A model generated the notes under the pieces. The model ran no database searches, was not told the origin of the DNA, and saw nothing but the letters and a program-made list of their open reading frames with translations. From Marinobacter persicus (lineage in GTDB: Bacteria > Pseudomonadota > Gammaproteobacteria > Pseudomonadales > Oleiphilaceae), in NCBI RefSeq assembly GCF_002934325.1, contig NZ_PTIV01000025.1, positions 1 to 62,907 of the forward strand: a stretch of DNA of 62,907 bases. The letters are read 5' to 3'. The translations under genes were made by a program, and so were the position numbers. This document shows, one piece after another, positions 17,918 through 29,226 of the stretch; positions within the stretch are counted from its first letter, which is position 1, and the number at the start of each line of letters is the position of its first letter.

Positions 17918-20148
17918 GATTCACTGCCTTCGGTGCTGATGCGAATTCCAGTTTCCAGGGCCAGGTCGACAAAGCCAGGGAATGAAGTGGCCACGTTGGC
18001 GCAATCATTAATCTTAATCGGACCAGCGGCTCGCAGGGAGGCAACGGCGAACGACATGGAAATACGGTGATCCTCGTGGCTCTCAACGGTGCCACCCTGG
18101 ATGCTCTGGCCGCCGTCGATCACGATGCCGTCCGGCGTGACGGTGGTTTCCACGCCCAACGCCGCCAGGCCGTCGGCCATCACCTGGATGCGGTCACTTT
18201 CCTTCACCCGTAGCTCTTCGGCACCACGCAGCACGGTGCGGCCTTCGGCGCAAGCGGCGGCAATGAACAGGACCGGGAATTCATCAATCGCCAGGGGCAC
18301 CTGGTCGACCGGAATATCAATACCCTTCAGGTTAGCGGAACGAACCCGAAGATCCGCCACCGGCTCACCGCCGATCACGCGCTCTTCCAACACCTCAATG
18401 TTGGCGCCCATCTGGCGCAGGATGTTGATCACCCCTACCCGTGTGGGGTTCATGCCCACGTGGCGCAAGGTCAGGTCGGAATCTTCCGCGATGCTTGCAG
18501 CCACCAGGAAGAACGCGGCCGAGGAAATGTCCGCCGGCACGTCGATAGCGGCAGCGGTAAGCTTGCCACCACCGGTCACACTGGCTGTGGCGCCATCCCG
18601 GTGCACGTGGTAACCAAAACCTTCCAGCATCCGCTCGGTGTGGTCCCGGGTAGTTGCTGGTTCGGTGACCGAGGTAACGCCGTCGGCATACAGCCCGGCC
18701 AACAACAGGCAGGATTTGACCTGGGCGCTGGCCACGGGCATGTCGTAATGAATGCCGGCCAATTTCTGGCCACCGCGAATCTTCAGCGGCGGACGGCCTC
18801 CCTCGGCTGTATCAATCACCGCACCCATGGCGCGCAGCGGATCGGCCACCCGGCCCATGGGGCGCTTGGACAGGCTGGTATCGCCGGTCAGTTCGGAATC
18901 GAATGGCTGGGCCGCCAGCAGACCGGTAAACAGCCGCATCGCCGTGCCGGAATTGCCCAGGTACAGCGGCCCGCGAGGCGCCTGCAGCCCGTGCATGCCA
19001 ACGCCATGGATACGCACGAAACCGTTTTCCGGCCCCTCAATGGTAACTCCCATATCCCGGAAGGCCTGCAGGGTGGCCAGACTGTCCTCCCCTTCCAGGA
19101 AGCCCTTTACCTCGGTAATTCCCTCGGCCAGCGCACCCAACATGATGGAGCGATGGGACATGGACTTGTCGCCCGGCACGCGGATATCGCCACGCACGGT
19201 ACCGCCGGGTTGAAGATGGAAGGTTACCTGCTTATCAATGTTGTTAGTCACGTATGCCTGCCCTGAAAGCATTTTTGAAAAGTGTTCCCGCGCCGCCTTG
19301 GCGCGACTGAAAACCCGCAGCAATGTTTCGCCATCGCCACTGGCAATGGCGGAGCGGAGTTGGTCCAGGTCACTGGTAAAATGGTCGATTACCCGGAGCA
19401 CGGCGTCCCGGTTTGACAGAAAGATGTCGTGCCACATCACCGGATCACTGGCGGCAATGCGGGTAAAATCCCGAAAACCGCCAGCAGCGTACCGGAAAAT
19501 ATCCATGTTCTCGTCTTCGCCCGCCAGGGTGTCCACCAGCGAGAAGGCAATCAGATGCGGGAGATGACTGGTGGCGGCAAGCACCTCGTCGTGATAGGCC
19601 ACCGACATGGTCAGCACGGTGGCACCACAGCCTTCCCACAGGGATTTCAGACGCTGAACGTGGAGTTGGCTGGCGTTTTCCGCCGGCGTGAGAATCACTT
19701 TGTGGTTGGCGAACAGTTCCGCGTTGGCCGCCCTCACCCCGCTTTTCTCGGAACCGGCAATCGGGTGGCCTGGAATCACATAGGGAGACAGTTCACCAAA
19801 CACCGCCTCCACATCAGCCACGAAGCTGCTTTTAGTGCTGCCGACATCGGTTAGCACCGCGTCGTTCGCCAGAAACGGCCGGACGCTCTCCAGCACCGTC
19901 CGCATGGCGCGCACGGGCACCGCCAACACCACCAGATCGCTGCCGCGCACGGCCTGCTCCAACGATTGTGCGGCGGTATCAATCACACCGAGCTCGGCAC
20001 CGAGTGCCAACTCATCCTGGCGCTGGTCGAAGCCGACCACCTCACCCGCCAGGCCATGCTTGCGAATGGCAGCGGCCATCGAGCCGCCAATCAGCCCAAG
20101 CCCGATGATGGCAACACGGTCAAATAGCGGCTTGCCGTCGTTACTCAC
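17914..20148 (-). CDS. Prephenate dehydrogenase / EPSP synthase fusion (TyrA-AroA)
   Basis: Two shikimate/tyrosine enzymes in one chain. Residues 1-290 are TyrA: NAD-binding [13 protein letters not shown] at the N terminus and the active-site region [13 protein letters not shown]. Residues from about 310 are AroA, which makes 5-enolpyruvylshikimate-3-phosphate: [28 protein letters not shown] and the [11 protein letters not shown] end. I place the start at GTG 20148, behind GGAAGG and two bases after the hisC stop. The frame stays open to 20208, but that extension lies inside hisC and looks unlike TyrA. This fusion is known from pseudomonads and relatives. It should be co-translated with hisC and cmk. 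Confidence 0.93.
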   Translation of the reverse strand: MSNDGKPLFDRVAIIGLGLIGGSMAAAIRKHGLAGEVVGFDQRQDELALGAELGVIDTAAQSLEQAVRGSDLVVLAVPVRAMRTVLESVRPFLANDAVLTDVGSTKSSFVADVEAVFGELSPYVIPGHPIAGSEKSGVRAANAELFANHKVILTPAENASQLHVQRLKSLWEGCGATVLTMSVAYHDEVLAATSHLPHLIAFSLVDTLAGEDENMDIFRYAAGGFRDFTRIAASDPVMWHDIFLSNRDAVLRVIDHFTSDLDQLRSAIASGDGETLLRVFSRAKAAREHFSKMLSGQAYVTNNIDKQVTFHLQPGGTVRGDIRVPGDKSMSHRSIMLGALAEGITEVKGFLEGEDSLATLQAFRDMGVTIEGPENGFVRIHGVGMHGLQAPRGPLYLGNSGTAMRLFTGLLAAQPFDSELTGDTSLSKRPMGRVADPLRAMGAVIDTAEGGRPPLKIRGGQKLAGIHYDMPVASAQVKSCLLLAGLYADGVTSVTEPATTRDHTERMLEGFGYHVHRDGATASVTGGGKLTAAAIDVPADISSAAFFLVAASIAEDSDLTLRHVGMNPTRVGVINILRQMGANIEVLEERVIGGEPVADLRVRSANLKGIDIPVDQVPLAIDEFPVLFIAAACAEGRTVLRGAEELRVKESDRIQVMADGLAALGVETTVTPDGIVIDGGQSIQGGTVESHEDHRISMSFAVASLRAAGPIKINDCANVATSFPGFVDLALETGIRISTEGSES

Positions 20149-20149
20149 C

Positions 20150-21274
20150 TTAGCCTTCCTCGCCACCAGCACTGAGCGCTTCGGCCAGCACATCAAGGAA
20201 ATGCTCATTTTCCTTCGCCAGCCCTACGGATACCCGCAGGTGATCCGGCATGCCGTAGCCGGCAATTGGGCGAACGATGACGCCATGCTCAAGCAGGGAT
20301 TGATACACGCCCAACGCCTGCGGGCCCACTTCCACCGCCACAAAGTTGCCGGCGGACGGAATGTAATCCAGCCCCATGCGGTCAAAGCCATCGCACAGCT
20401 GTTTCAAGCCGGCGGCGTTTACTTCCAGCGAGCGCTTCAGATAATCCGGATCATCCAGGACCGCCGTGGCGGCCGCCAAAGCCACAGAATCCACGTTGAA
20501 CGGCTGGCGCACCCGGTTAAGGATGTCGGCAATGGCCGGGGAACTCACAGCATAACCCACCCGCAGTCCCGCCAGGCCCCAGGCCTTGGAGAAGGTGCGG
20601 CAGGTGATCAGGTTCGGGTAACGGGCCAGCAGTGCGATGCCATCGGGATAGTCATCACCGGTCAGGTACTCGCAATAGGCTTCGTCCAGCACCACCAGCA
20701 CGTGTTCCGGAACCTTGTCCAGAAACGCTTCAATGGCGTCGGCCTTATGTACGGTGCCGGTGGGGTTATTCGGGTTGGCCACGAAAATCAGCTTGGTGCG
20801 ATCAGTCACCGCCTCGGCCATGGCGTCCAGGTCATGCCCCCAGTCCTTCGCCGGCACTTCCACGCCCTTGGCGCCAATGGCCAGGGTGGCCAGCGGGTAC
20901 ACGGCAAACGCGTGCTGGGAGTAGATGATTTCGCTGTCGGCGTCGGCAAAACACCGAGCAATGATTTCCAGAACGTCGTTGGAGCCGTTGCCCAGGGTAA
21001 TCTGGTTCATGGCAATGCCGAAACGGCGAGCCAGTGCCTGCTTGAGGTCAAAACCGTTGCCATCCGGGTACAGGCACATGGAGTCGAGCGCCTTCCGGGC
21101 AGCCGAGAGCGCCTTCTCGCTCGGGCCCAGCGGATTCTCGTTGCTGGCCAGCTTGATGATCTCTGCCGGGTTCATGCCCAGCTCCCGGGCCAGCTCTTCG
21201 ATGGGTTTTCCAGGCTGGTAGGGTGACAGAGCCTGAACCCCCTTCACTGCCAGGCTCTGATAATCAACTGCCAT
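20150..21274 (-). CDS. hisC: Histidinol-phosphate / aromatic aminotransferase HisC
   Basis: PLP aminotransferase of fold type I, 374 residues. Motifs: SNENPLGPS near the N terminus, NPNNPTGT, the PLP lysine in CRTFSKAWGLAGLRVGY, and the C-terminal DHLRVSVG arginine. Set between pheA and tyrA-aroA rather than in a his operon, it most likely makes phenylalanine and tyrosine by transamination, and may serve histidine synthesis too. ATG 21274 follows AAGGAG. A TTG at 21310 overlapping the pheA stop would add 12 residues but lacks a ribosome site. Confidence 0.92.
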   Translation of the reverse strand: MAVDYQSLAVKGVQALSPYQPGKPIEELARELGMNPAEIIKLASNENPLGPSEKALSAARKALDSMCLYPDGNGFDLKQALARRFGIAMNQITLGNGSNDVLEIIARCFADADSEIIYSQHAFAVYPLATLAIGAKGVEVPAKDWGHDLDAMAEAVTDRTKLIFVANPNNPTGTVHKADAIEAFLDKVPEHVLVVLDEAYCEYLTGDDYPDGIALLARYPNLITCRTFSKAWGLAGLRVGYAVSSPAIADILNRVRQPFNVDSVALAAATAVLDDPDYLKRSLEVNAAGLKQLCDGFDRMGLDYIPSAGNFVAVEVGPQALGVYQSLLEHGVIVRPIAGYGMPDHLRVSVGLAKENEHFLDVLAEALSAGGEEG

Positions 21275-21306
21275 AGAAGACTCCTTCGGATCGGGTTCGG
21301 TCAGAC

Positions 21307-22404
21307 TCAAAGCACGCCAATGGGATAGGAACCCAGGCGCTTCAGCTCAACGGCATCATCGTCAATCTCGGACAACACGCGGTGCACGGTGTCGTCTTCC
21401 ATGTGGCCTTCGAAATCAATGTAGAACACATAGGCCCAGGTACCGCTCGGCGAGGGCCGCGTCTCGATACGGGTCAGACTGATGTTGTGCTTGTGGAACG
21501 GCTCCAGCAACTGATAGAGCGCGCCCGGCTTGTTGCGCATGGACACCAGGATCGACGACTTGTCATGACCACTGGCCGGCACTTCCTCGCGGCCAATAAT
21601 GAGGAACCGGGTGGTATTGTCCGGCCGGTCTTCAATGCTGTTGGCCAGCTTTTCCAGGCCGTAAAGCTCTGCCGCCATGTCGCCGGCAATCGCTGCCGTG
21701 CCCGGCTCTTCCGCCGCACGGCGAGCCGCTTCGGCGTTGCTGGAAACGGTAATGCGCTCCACCCCGTAACGGTTGGCATCGAGCCACTTGCGGCACTGGG
21801 CAAACGACTGCTGGTGGGAATAGATGCGGGTGATTTCCTGGCCTTCGTGGGCGGGATTCACCAGCAGGTGGTGATGGATGCGAAGCTGCACTTCACCACA
21901 GATTTTCAGCGGCGAGGACATGAACATGTCCAGGGTGTGGTTGATCATGCCCTCGGTGGAATTCTCCACCGGCACCACGCCGTAATGGGCAGCCCCGGAC
22001 TCCACTTCCCGGAATACGGCATCAATCGCGGGCATGGGCACACTGACCACCGAATGGCCAAAGTGCTTGAGCGCGGCCGCCTGGGTAAAGGTGCCCACGG
22101 GCCCCAGGAAAGCGATATGCATCGGCTTTTCCAGCGCCAGGCAGGCGGACATGATTTCCCGGAACAGCCGAGCCATTTCTTCGTCCGGCAGGGGGCCGGG
22201 GTTCTGCTCCTTGATCCGGCGCAGCACCTGGGCTTCACGCTCCGGGCGGTAGAAGAACACGTCTTCGCCGGGATTGGCGGCCATTTTTACATGGGCCACT
22301 TCCTGGGCACATTCCGCGCGCTTGCTGATCAGCGCCATGATCTGCTGATCGAGACTGTCGATCTCCTCGCGCAGTTCCCCCAGACGGGTCGCTTCATCCG
22401 TCAT
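21307..22404 (-). CDS. pheA: Chorismate mutase / prephenate dehydratase (P-protein)
   Basis: Converts chorismate to prephenate and then phenylpyruvate. It has 365 residues. Chorismate mutase occupies about residues 1-90 (LREEIDSLDQQIMALISKRA). Prephenate dehydratase follows from FLGPVGTFTQAAALKHFG to DNTTRFLIIG, including the TRF catalytic motif. A C-terminal ACT domain (GALYQLLEPFHKHNISLTRI then ETRPS) mediates phenylalanine feedback. It lies two bases after serC. No attenuator-type leader is seen, as expected for an internal operon gene. Confidence 0.97.
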   Translation of the reverse strand: MTDEATRLGELREEIDSLDQQIMALISKRAECAQEVAHVKMAANPGEDVFFYRPEREAQVLRRIKEQNPGPLPDEEMARLFREIMSACLALEKPMHIAFLGPVGTFTQAAALKHFGHSVVSVPMPAIDAVFREVESGAAHYGVVPVENSTEGMINHTLDMFMSSPLKICGEVQLRIHHHLLVNPAHEGQEITRIYSHQQSFAQCRKWLDANRYGVERITVSSNAEAARRAAEEPGTAAIAGDMAAELYGLEKLANSIEDRPDNTTRFLIIGREEVPASGHDKSSILVSMRNKPGALYQLLEPFHKHNISLTRIETRPSPSGTWAYVFYIDFEGHMEDDTVHRVLSEIDDDAVELKRLGSYPIGVL

Positions 22405-22406
22405 GA

Positions 22407-23489
22407 TCAGCCACGCTCCTTCGCAAACATCGCCATGTAGTCAATCAGCGCGTCCACGCCTTCTTCCGGCATGGCGTTGTAAATGCTGGCACGCATGCCG
22501 CCCACCGAGCGATGGCCTTTCAGGTTCAGCAGGCCTCGGGCATCGGCGCCCTTGAGGAACTCGCTGTTCAGGGCATCATCTGCAAGGGTGAACGGCACGT
22601 TCATCCAGGAGCGGAAGCGCGGCTCAATGGGGTTGGCGTAGAAGTCGTTGCCGTCAATGAAGTCGTACAGCTTGCGGGCCTTGCGGGCGTTGATCTCGCC
22701 CATGGCCTGGACACCGCCCTGCTCTTTCAGCCACTTGAACACCAGTCCGGCCAGGTACCAGGAATAGGTCGCCGGTGTGTTGTACATGGAGCCGTTATCG
22801 GCGATGACCTGGTAATTCATCATTGTCGGGGTTTCTTTCCGGGCCTTGCCCAGCAGATCCTTGCGAATGATCACCACCACCAGACCGGAAGGCCCGATGT
22901 TTTTCTGGGCGCCGGCGTAAATCAGGCCGAACTTGGACACGTCCACCGGTCGCGACAGCATGGTGGAGGACATGTCCGCCACCAGGGGCACATCGCCGCT
23001 GTCCGGGATGAAGTAGTATTCCAGACCGCCGATGGTCTCGTTCGGTGTGTAATGCAGGTAGGCGGCGTCAGCGCGGGTGTTCCAGCCGGCCGGGTCCGGG
23101 ACGGTGGTGAAACCGCTGTCCTCGGAACTGCCCGCCACGTTCACATCCGCGTAGCGCTTGGCCTCGGCAATCGCCTTCTTGGACCAGATACCGGTATTGA
23201 TGTAATCGGCGGAGGTCTTGTCACCCAGCAGGTTCAGCGGAATGGTGGCGAACTGGCTGGACGCCCCACCCTGCATGAACAGCACGGCGTAGTCGTCGGA
23301 AATACCGGCCAGCTCACGCAGATCCTGCTCGGCGGTTTCCGCAATCGCCACGAATTCGTCGCTGCGGTGACTCATTTCCATCACCGACATACCGGTGCCC
23401 CGCCAGTCCAGCATCTCGGACTGCGCCTGTTTCAGCACCGCCTCCGGCAAGGTGGCCGGCCCGGCACAGAAGTTAAACGCCCTGCTCAT
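22407..23489 (-). CDS. serC: Phosphoserine aminotransferase
   Basis: Converts 3-phosphohydroxypyruvate to phosphoserine, and also acts in pyridoxal phosphate synthesis. The 360-residue length is normal. It begins [19 protein letters not shown]. The PLP lysine lies in [15 protein letters not shown]. The C terminus has [17 protein letters not shown]. It overlaps the gyrA stop by four bases and is followed at once by pheA. gyrA-serC-pheA is a common pseudomonad arrangement. Confidence 0.97.
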   Translation of the reverse strand: MSRAFNFCAGPATLPEAVLKQAQSEMLDWRGTGMSVMEMSHRSDEFVAIAETAEQDLRELAGISDDYAVLFMQGGASSQFATIPLNLLGDKTSADYINTGIWSKKAIAEAKRYADVNVAGSSEDSGFTTVPDPAGWNTRADAAYLHYTPNETIGGLEYYFIPDSGDVPLVADMSSTMLSRPVDVSKFGLIYAGAQKNIGPSGLVVVIIRKDLLGKARKETPTMMNYQVIADNGSMYNTPATYSWYLAGLVFKWLKEQGGVQAMGEINARKARKLYDFIDGNDFYANPIEPRFRSWMNVPFTLADDALNSEFLKGADARGLLNLKGHRSVGGMRASIYNAMPEEGVDALIDYMAMFAKERG

Positions 23490-26056
23490 TCTTCGCTTTC
23501 CTCGCCTTCTACTTCGTCTTCGTCATCGGATTCGGCAATCCGCTCCACGCCCACCAGGCGCTCGTCTTCCTGGGCCAGGCGGATCAGGCGCACGCCCTGA
23601 GTGTTCCGGCTGAGAACGGAAACTTCATCGGTACCGGTACGCACCAGCGTGCCCTTGTCGGAAATCAGCATCATCTGGTCGCCCTCGAACAGCTGCAGAG
23701 CCGTCACGAGGTTGCCGTTACGCTCCGAGCACTGCATGGCAATAACGCCCTGGCTGCCACGACTGTAAGCCGGGAACTCTTCAATCTCGGTGCGCTTGCC
23801 GTAGCCATGTTCACTGGCGGTCAACAGCACGCCGCCTTCCTGCGGGATGATCAGCGATACGACGTGATGACCCTCCGGCATCTTGATGCCACGCACACCG
23901 CGAGCCGTCCGGCTCATCGGGCGTACCTGCTCCTCGGCGAAACGCACGGCTTTACCGGCGGAGGAGAACAGCATGATCTCGGCGTTGCCATCGGTGATGG
24001 CGGCGCCGATCAGGGTATCGCCTTCATCCAGGTTCAGGGCAATCAGGCCACTGCTGCGTGGACGGGAGAAGTTCGGCAGCGGGGTCTTCTTGACCACACC
24101 GTTGGAGGTGGCCATCAGCACGAACTGGTCTTCCGGGTAATCCTTCACCGGCAGGAAGGTGGTAATGCGCTCACCTTCTTCCAGCGGCAGGATGTTGACC
24201 ATCGGCCGGCCCCGGGAGCCACGGCTGCCACGGGGAATTTCAAACACCCGCAGCCAGTACACCTTGCCCCGGTCGGAGAAGCACAGGATGGTGTCGTGGG
24301 AGTTGGCCACCAGGAGCTTTTCAATGAAGTCTTCGTCCTTCATCGAAGTGGCTGCCTTACCGCGACCACCCCGGCGCTGGGCCTGGTAGTCTTCCACCGC
24401 CTGGGTCTTGGCGTAACCGTTGTGGGAGATGGTCACGACCAGATCTTCTTCGTCGATCAGGTCGGCGATGGTCAGGTCGCGCTGGGAGCTGGTGATTTCG
24501 GTCAGGCGCTCATCGCCGTAATCGTTGACGATGGCTTCCAGTTCTTCGCGGATCACCTGCAGCAAGCGGTCGGGATCGCCCAGGATGTCCATCAGATCGG
24601 CGATCTTCTCGATGATGTCCTTGTATTCTTTCTGGAGCTTTTCGGTCTCCAGGCCGGTCAGGCGGTGCAGGCGCAGATCCAGGATAGCCTGGGCCTGTTC
24701 CGGTGACAGGTGGTACAGGCCGTCACGCAGGCCGAAGTACTCCGGCAGGTCGTCCGGGCGGCAGGCGTCTTCGCCGGCACGCTCCAGCATGGCCAGTACG
24801 TCACCCGGCGCCCAACCCTTGTCCATCAGCTTTTCTTTCGCTTCGGCGGCGGAAGGCGACTGGCGAATCAGCTCGATGATTTCATCGATGTTGGCCAGGG
24901 CTACCGTCAGGCCTTCCAGAATGTGGCCACGTTCGCGGGCCTTGCGCAGTTCGTAAATAGTCCGGCGTGTCACCACTTCCCGACGATGACGCAGGAACGC
25001 ATCCAGCATTTGCTTCAGGTTCAGCGTCTTGGGCTCGCCATTCAGCAGCGCCACCATGTTGATGCCGAACACGGTCTGCAGCTGGGTATGGGCAAACAGG
25101 TTGTTGACCACCACTTCCGGGTTCTCGCCGCGACGCAGCTCGATCACCACCCGGATGCCTTCTTTGTTGGACTCATCGCGCAGCTCGGTGATGCCTTCAA
25201 TACGCTTTTCTTTCACCAACTCGGCGATTTTTTCGATCAGGCGCGCCTTGTTGAGCTGGTACGGCAGTTCCGTAATGATGATGGACTCACGACCGGTTTT
25301 CTTGTCCTGTTCGATCTCGTGGCGGGCACGGATATAGATTCGGCCACGACCGGTGCGGTAGGCCTCCACAATACCGGCACGACCGTTGATGATGCCCTGG
25401 GTGGGGAAGTCCGGCCCCGGGATGTATTCCATCAGCTCATCGATGGTCAGGTCCGGGTTGTCGATCAGTGCCAGACAGCCGTTGATCACTTCGGTCAGGT
25501 TGTGGGGCGGAATGTTGGTGGCCATGCCCACGGCGATACCGGAGGAACCGTTCACCAGCAGGTTGGGCACCCGGGTGGGCAGGACTTCCGGAATTTTCTC
25601 GGTGCCGTCGTAGTTGTCGACGTAGTCCACCGTTTCCTTGTCCAGATCCGCCAGCAGCGAATGGGAGATCTTCTCCATGCGGATTTCGGTGTAACGCATG
25701 GCGGCGGCGTTGTCGCCGTCGATGGAACCGAAGTTACCCTGACCGTCTACCAACGGATAACGCAAAGAGAACGGCTGGGCCATACGAACAATGGTGTCGT
25801 AGACCGCAGAGTCCCCGTGCGGGTGGTATTTACCGATAACATCACCGACCACACGGGCCGATTTCTTGTACGGCTTGTTCCAGTCATTGCCTAGTTCGGA
25901 CATGGCAAACAAGACCCGCCGGTGCACCGGCTTGAGGCCGTCCCGCACATCCGGCAGCGCCCGCCCGATGATTACGCTCATGGCGTAATCCAGGTAGGAC
26001 TGCTTCAGTTCGTCTTCAATATTGACCGGCAGGATCTCTTTGGCTAACTCACCCAT
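23486..26056 (-). CDS. gyrA: DNA gyrase subunit A
   Basis: Cleavage-rejoining subunit of the supercoiling topoisomerase; 856 residues. The catalytic tyrosine is Tyr122 in [10 protein letters not shown]. In the quinolone region [14 protein letters not shown], Ser83 and Asp87 are the sensitive wild-type residues. The GyrA box is QRRGGRG, six beta-propeller blades follow, and the tail is acidic ([14 protein letters not shown]). It is first in the long minus-strand block. The ATG lies behind AAAGGAA. Confidence 0.98.
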   Translation of the reverse strand: MGELAKEILPVNIEDELKQSYLDYAMSVIIGRALPDVRDGLKPVHRRVLFAMSELGNDWNKPYKKSARVVGDVIGKYHPHGDSAVYDTIVRMAQPFSLRYPLVDGQGNFGSIDGDNAAAMRYTEIRMEKISHSLLADLDKETVDYVDNYDGTEKIPEVLPTRVPNLLVNGSSGIAVGMATNIPPHNLTEVINGCLALIDNPDLTIDELMEYIPGPDFPTQGIINGRAGIVEAYRTGRGRIYIRARHEIEQDKKTGRESIIITELPYQLNKARLIEKIAELVKEKRIEGITELRDESNKEGIRVVIELRRGENPEVVVNNLFAHTQLQTVFGINMVALLNGEPKTLNLKQMLDAFLRHRREVVTRRTIYELRKARERGHILEGLTVALANIDEIIELIRQSPSAAEAKEKLMDKGWAPGDVLAMLERAGEDACRPDDLPEYFGLRDGLYHLSPEQAQAILDLRLHRLTGLETEKLQKEYKDIIEKIADLMDILGDPDRLLQVIREELEAIVNDYGDERLTEITSSQRDLTIADLIDEEDLVVTISHNGYAKTQAVEDYQAQRRGGRGKAATSMKDEDFIEKLLVANSHDTILCFSDRGKVYWLRVFEIPRGSRGSRGRPMVNILPLEEGERITTFLPVKDYPEDQFVLMATSNGVVKKTPLPNFSRPRSSGLIALNLDEGDTLIGAAITDGNAEIMLFSSAGKAVRFAEEQVRPMSRTARGVRGIKMPEGHHVVSLIIPQEGGVLLTASEHGYGKRTEIEEFPAYSRGSQGVIAMQCSERNGNLVTALQLFEGDQMMLISDKGTLVRTGTDEVSVLSRNTQGVRLIRLAQEDERLVGVERIAESDDEDEVEGEESEE

Positions 26057-26181
26057 CGAGAAAGGTTCCTTTGCGTTATCTGGAAGTCGTACCGTGTGCC
26101 TCGAAAGGCACCGGGTTTATTCTTCAACAAGCTGCTCAGCATACCACAGCTCGCCCCATCCCGGGGCGAACCGGATAGGGA

Positions 26182-27036
26182 TCAGTCAAACACTACAGTC
26201 TTGTTTTCGTAGGTAATCACTCGGTCTTCAATGTGCGCGCGCAAACCACGGGCCAGCACATTTTTCTCCACATCCTTGCCCAGACGCACCATGTCGTCGA
26301 TGGAGTCACTGTGGCTGATGCGAATCACGTCCTGCTCAATGATCGGACCTTCGTCCAGATCCTGGGTCACGTAGTGACAGGTCGCGCCAATCAGCTTCAC
26401 ACCCCGGCTGTATGCCTGATGGTAAGGACGGGCACCCGCGAAGGATGGCAGGAAGCTGTGGTGAATATTGATCACCTTACCGGCGTACTTGTCACAAAGC
26501 GCTTCCGGCAGGATCTGCATGTAGCGGGCCAGCACCACCACGTCGGTTTCATAGTGCTCGAACAGCTCCTCGATGTGACGAAAGGCTTCGGCCTTGTTTT
26601 CCTTGCTCACTGGAATATGGTGATAGGGAATGTCGTGCCATTCCACCATCCGACGCAGGTCATCGTGGTTGGAGATCACCGCCACAATTTCCGCGTTCAG
26701 ATCCTTGCTGTGCCAGCGGTACAGCAGATCCGCCAGACAGTGGGACTCCTTGCTGCACATCAGAATCACCCGCTTGGGCTGAGCAGAATCGGCGATGTGC
26801 CAGCTCATGTTGAACTCACGGGCAATGGGTTCAAAGGCCGTGCGGAACTGCTCCAGACCGAAAGGGATCGACTCGGCCTTGATCTCATGCCGCATGAAGA
26901 ACCAGCCGGACTGGGTATCTGAATGGTGGCTCGCCTCGGTAATCCAGCCATTGTAGGTGGACAGGAAATTACTCACCTTGGCAACAATTCCCACCCGGTC
27001 GGGGCAGGAAATAACAAGACGATAGGTATGCTCCAT
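26182..27036 (-). CDS. purU: Formyltetrahydrofolate deformylase
   Basis: Hydrolyses 10-formyl-tetrahydrofolate to formate and tetrahydrofolate, balancing one-carbon pools and feeding PurT. It has 284 residues. An N-terminal ACT-like domain (YRLVISCPDRVGIVAKVSNF) is followed by a formyltransferase-fold catalytic domain with INIHHSFLPSFAGARPYHQA and LIGATCHYVT ending in the aspartate of DLDEGPII. ATG 27036 is set by homology and the AAGGAAAGG before it; the open frame to 27285 is unrelated sequence. It is monocistronic and divergent from ggt. Confidence 0.95.
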   Translation of the reverse strand: MEHTYRLVISCPDRVGIVAKVSNFLSTYNGWITEASHHSDTQSGWFFMRHEIKAESIPFGLEQFRTAFEPIAREFNMSWHIADSAQPKRVILMCSKESHCLADLLYRWHSKDLNAEIVAVISNHDDLRRMVEWHDIPYHHIPVSKENKAEAFRHIEELFEHYETDVVVLARYMQILPEALCDKYAGKVINIHHSFLPSFAGARPYHQAYSRGVKLIGATCHYVTQDLDEGPIIEQDVIRISHSDSIDDMVRLGKDVEKNVLARGLRAHIEDRVITYENKTVVFD

Positions 27037-27179
27037 GAAGCCTTTCCTTAACTTGAATCCGGGAAAGCGGGTGCGACGGGGAACCGCAGACAACTCGCTA
27101 CGGTGACGATCGGCACGCACCGGTAAAAATGACCGGCTATGATAGCCTATCTGAGAGCCAGAAACGAGGAGTGCACGCC

Positions 27180-28940
27180 ATGGACAGAGTGATGGGTAAC
27201 CCACAGCCGGAAATCTCCCGAAAGTGCGTCTGGAGCCTGCTGGCCGCGCTATTGATAACCTTGCTGGTGGGCCTCCCTCAGGCAAGGGCCCAGGCCATTC
27301 TGGAAGGTGAACGATTCCATCCCGTCCAGGGTACTCAGGGCATGGTGGCCACCAGCCATACCCTGGCCACGGAAATCGCCCTGGAGGTGTTGGAAAATGG
27401 CGGCAATGCCGTGGATGCGGCAGTCACCGCCGGCTTTGCCCTGGCGGTAACCCAGCCCCGCTCCGGCAACATCGGGGGCGGCGGATTCATGCTCTACGCT
27501 CCCGGCGATGGCGGCGCCCCGGAAGCCATCGATTATCGGGAAACCGCACCGGCGGGCGCGACCGAAACCATGTTCCAGAATGCGGACGGAGAAGTCGTCC
27601 AGCAGCGCAGCCGCTTCAGCCACCAGGCAGCCGGCGTGCCCGGCACCGTGGCAGGGCTTTCGCTGGCCCTGGAGCGCCACGGCACCATCTCCCTGGAACA
27701 GGCTCTGGCGCCGGCCATCAAACTCGCCCGGGAGGGCTTTGAAGTGCCCCGCCGTTTCACCGAAGGCCTGGAACAGGCCCGGGAGCGACTGGAGCGTTGG
27801 CCAGCCACCAAAGCCACTTTCTACAATGCCGATGGCTCGGCACCCCAGCCGGGCAGCGTTTTCAGACAACCTGAACTGGCCGATACCCTGCAGCGCATCG
27901 CCGATCAGGGCCCGAAAGGCTTCTACGAAGGCGAAACCGCCCGCCTGATCGTCGAGGAAATGCAACGCCACGACGGCTTGATCACCCTTGAGGATTTGCA
28001 AACCTACCAGCCCGCCATTCGCGAACCGGTGCACGGCACCTACCGTGGCCACGACATCTATTCCATGTCGCCGCCCTCCTCCGGCGGCACCCACATCGTG
28101 CAGATCCTCAACATCCTGGAGCACTACCCCATTGCCGAGCTGGGCCATAACTCAGCCGCCACCGTGCACCGCATGGCCGAGGCCATGAAACTGGCCTACG
28201 CCGACCGGGCGAAATACCTGGGCGACACCGACTTCGTGGATGTGCCCGTAACCGGCCTGACCAGCAAGGGCTATGCTGCTGCCCTGCAGGCCACCATCGA
28301 CCCGGACCGGGCCCGGCCCTCCAGTGAGATCAGCGCCGGCAATCCGGCCCCCTGGGAAAGCAATGAGACCACCCACTTCTCCATCGTGGACCGCTGGGGC
28401 AACGCCGTTTCCAATACCTACACCATCAATTTCAGCTATGGCTCGGGCATCACCGTAGCCGGCGCGGGCTTCCTGCTTAACAACGAAATGGATGATTTCA
28501 GTGCCAAACCCGGCGTGCCCAACGCCTACGGCCTGATCGGCGGGGAAGCCAACAAGATCGAACCGGGCAAGCGCATGCTCAGTTCCATGTCGCCCACCAT
28601 CGTGCGCAAGGACGGTCGCAACTATCTGGTAACCGGCAGCCCGGGAGGCTCGCGCATTATCACCACCACACTGCAGGTACTGATGAACGTCATCGACCAT
28701 AATATGAACATACAGAGTGCGGTCAGCGCGCCACGCATGCACCATCAATGGCTACCAGACGAAATTCGCATGGAGCAGGGCTTCAGCCCCGACACCATCG
28801 AACTGCTTGAAGGGCTTGGTCACAAGGTCAGCATCAGCCGGGCCATGGGCGCCATCCAGAGCGTCCTGATTGGCGAGGATGGCACCCTTTACGGCGGCGC
28901 CGATCCCCGGCGCAGCACGTCGGCGGCCATGGGGTACTGA
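27180..28940 (+). CDS. ggt: Gamma-glutamyltransferase
   Basis: Periplasmic enzyme that cleaves or transfers the gamma-glutamyl group of glutathione. It has 586 residues from ATG 27180 behind GAGGAG. A signal peptide (WSLLAALLITLLVGLPQARAQA) is evident. The precursor cuts itself before the catalytic threonine, here about Thr397 in NETTHFSIVD. Glutamate-binding features RSGNIGGGGFM, PPSSGGTH and NNEMDDF are present. YkoF-like and ftsH-type genes follow closely and may be co-transcribed. The glutathione-linked genes yghU and a MAPEG member lie within 10 kb. Confidence 0.95.
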   Translation: MDRVMGNPQPEISRKCVWSLLAALLITLLVGLPQARAQAILEGERFHPVQGTQGMVATSHTLATEIALEVLENGGNAVDAAVTAGFALAVTQPRSGNIGGGGFMLYAPGDGGAPEAIDYRETAPAGATETMFQNADGEVVQQRSRFSHQAAGVPGTVAGLSLALERHGTISLEQALAPAIKLAREGFEVPRRFTEGLEQARERLERWPATKATFYNADGSAPQPGSVFRQPELADTLQRIADQGPKGFYEGETARLIVEEMQRHDGLITLEDLQTYQPAIREPVHGTYRGHDIYSMSPPSSGGTHIVQILNILEHYPIAELGHNSAATVHRMAEAMKLAYADRAKYLGDTDFVDVPVTGLTSKGYAAALQATIDPDRARPSSEISAGNPAPWESNETTHFSIVDRWGNAVSNTYTINFSYGSGITVAGAGFLLNNEMDDFSAKPGVPNAYGLIGGEANKIEPGKRMLSSMSPTIVRKDGRNYLVTGSPGGSRIITTTLQVLMNVIDHNMNIQSAVSAPRMHHQWLPDEIRMEQGFSPDTIELLEGLGHKVSISRAMGAIQSVLIGEDGTLYGGADPRRSTSAAMGY

Positions 28941-28977
28941 CCCCACCGCCGCAACCCACATAACCGACGGAGGCATT

Positions 28978-29226
28978 ATGTACCTGTCTGTTCAGTTGAG
29001 CTGTTATCCACTCAAAGACGACTACAAGGATCCCATTCGCAAGCTTATCGCCCGCCTGGAGCAATCCGGACTTGAGGTTTACCCCGGGCGCATGAGCACG
29101 GAAATCTTTGGCGACTATGATGAGGTAATGAAGGTACTTTCCGACACCATGAAATGGTCGTTCGAAACCTACGGCAAAGCCGTGTTCGTCGCCAAGATCA
29201 TGGAAGGGGACCGGAGACCAAAATGA
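28978..29226 (+). CDS. YkoF/MTH1187-like small protein
   Basis: An 82-residue protein beginning MYLSVQLSCYPLKDDYKDPI, with YPGRMSTEIFGDYDEVM in the middle. This resembles single-domain proteins of the YkoF/thiamine-binding group, which have a ferredoxin-like fold; in Bacillus YkoF binds hydroxymethylpyrimidine or thiamine. No thiamine gene or THI-box RNA is seen nearby, so the ligand is open. The ATG follows GGAGG, and the stop overlaps the next ATG by four bases (ATGA), so it is translationally coupled to the FtsH-type protease. Confidence 0.7.
   Translation: MYLSVQLSCYPLKDDYKDPIRKLIARLEQSGLEVYPGRMSTEIFGDYDEVMKVLSDTMKWSFETYGKAVFVAKIMEGDRRPK

Noticed and set aside
26182..27285. N-terminally extended PurU of 367 residues
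   Set aside because: The first 83 residues are arginine/proline-rich noncoding-like sequence; the family start and ribosome site are at 27036.
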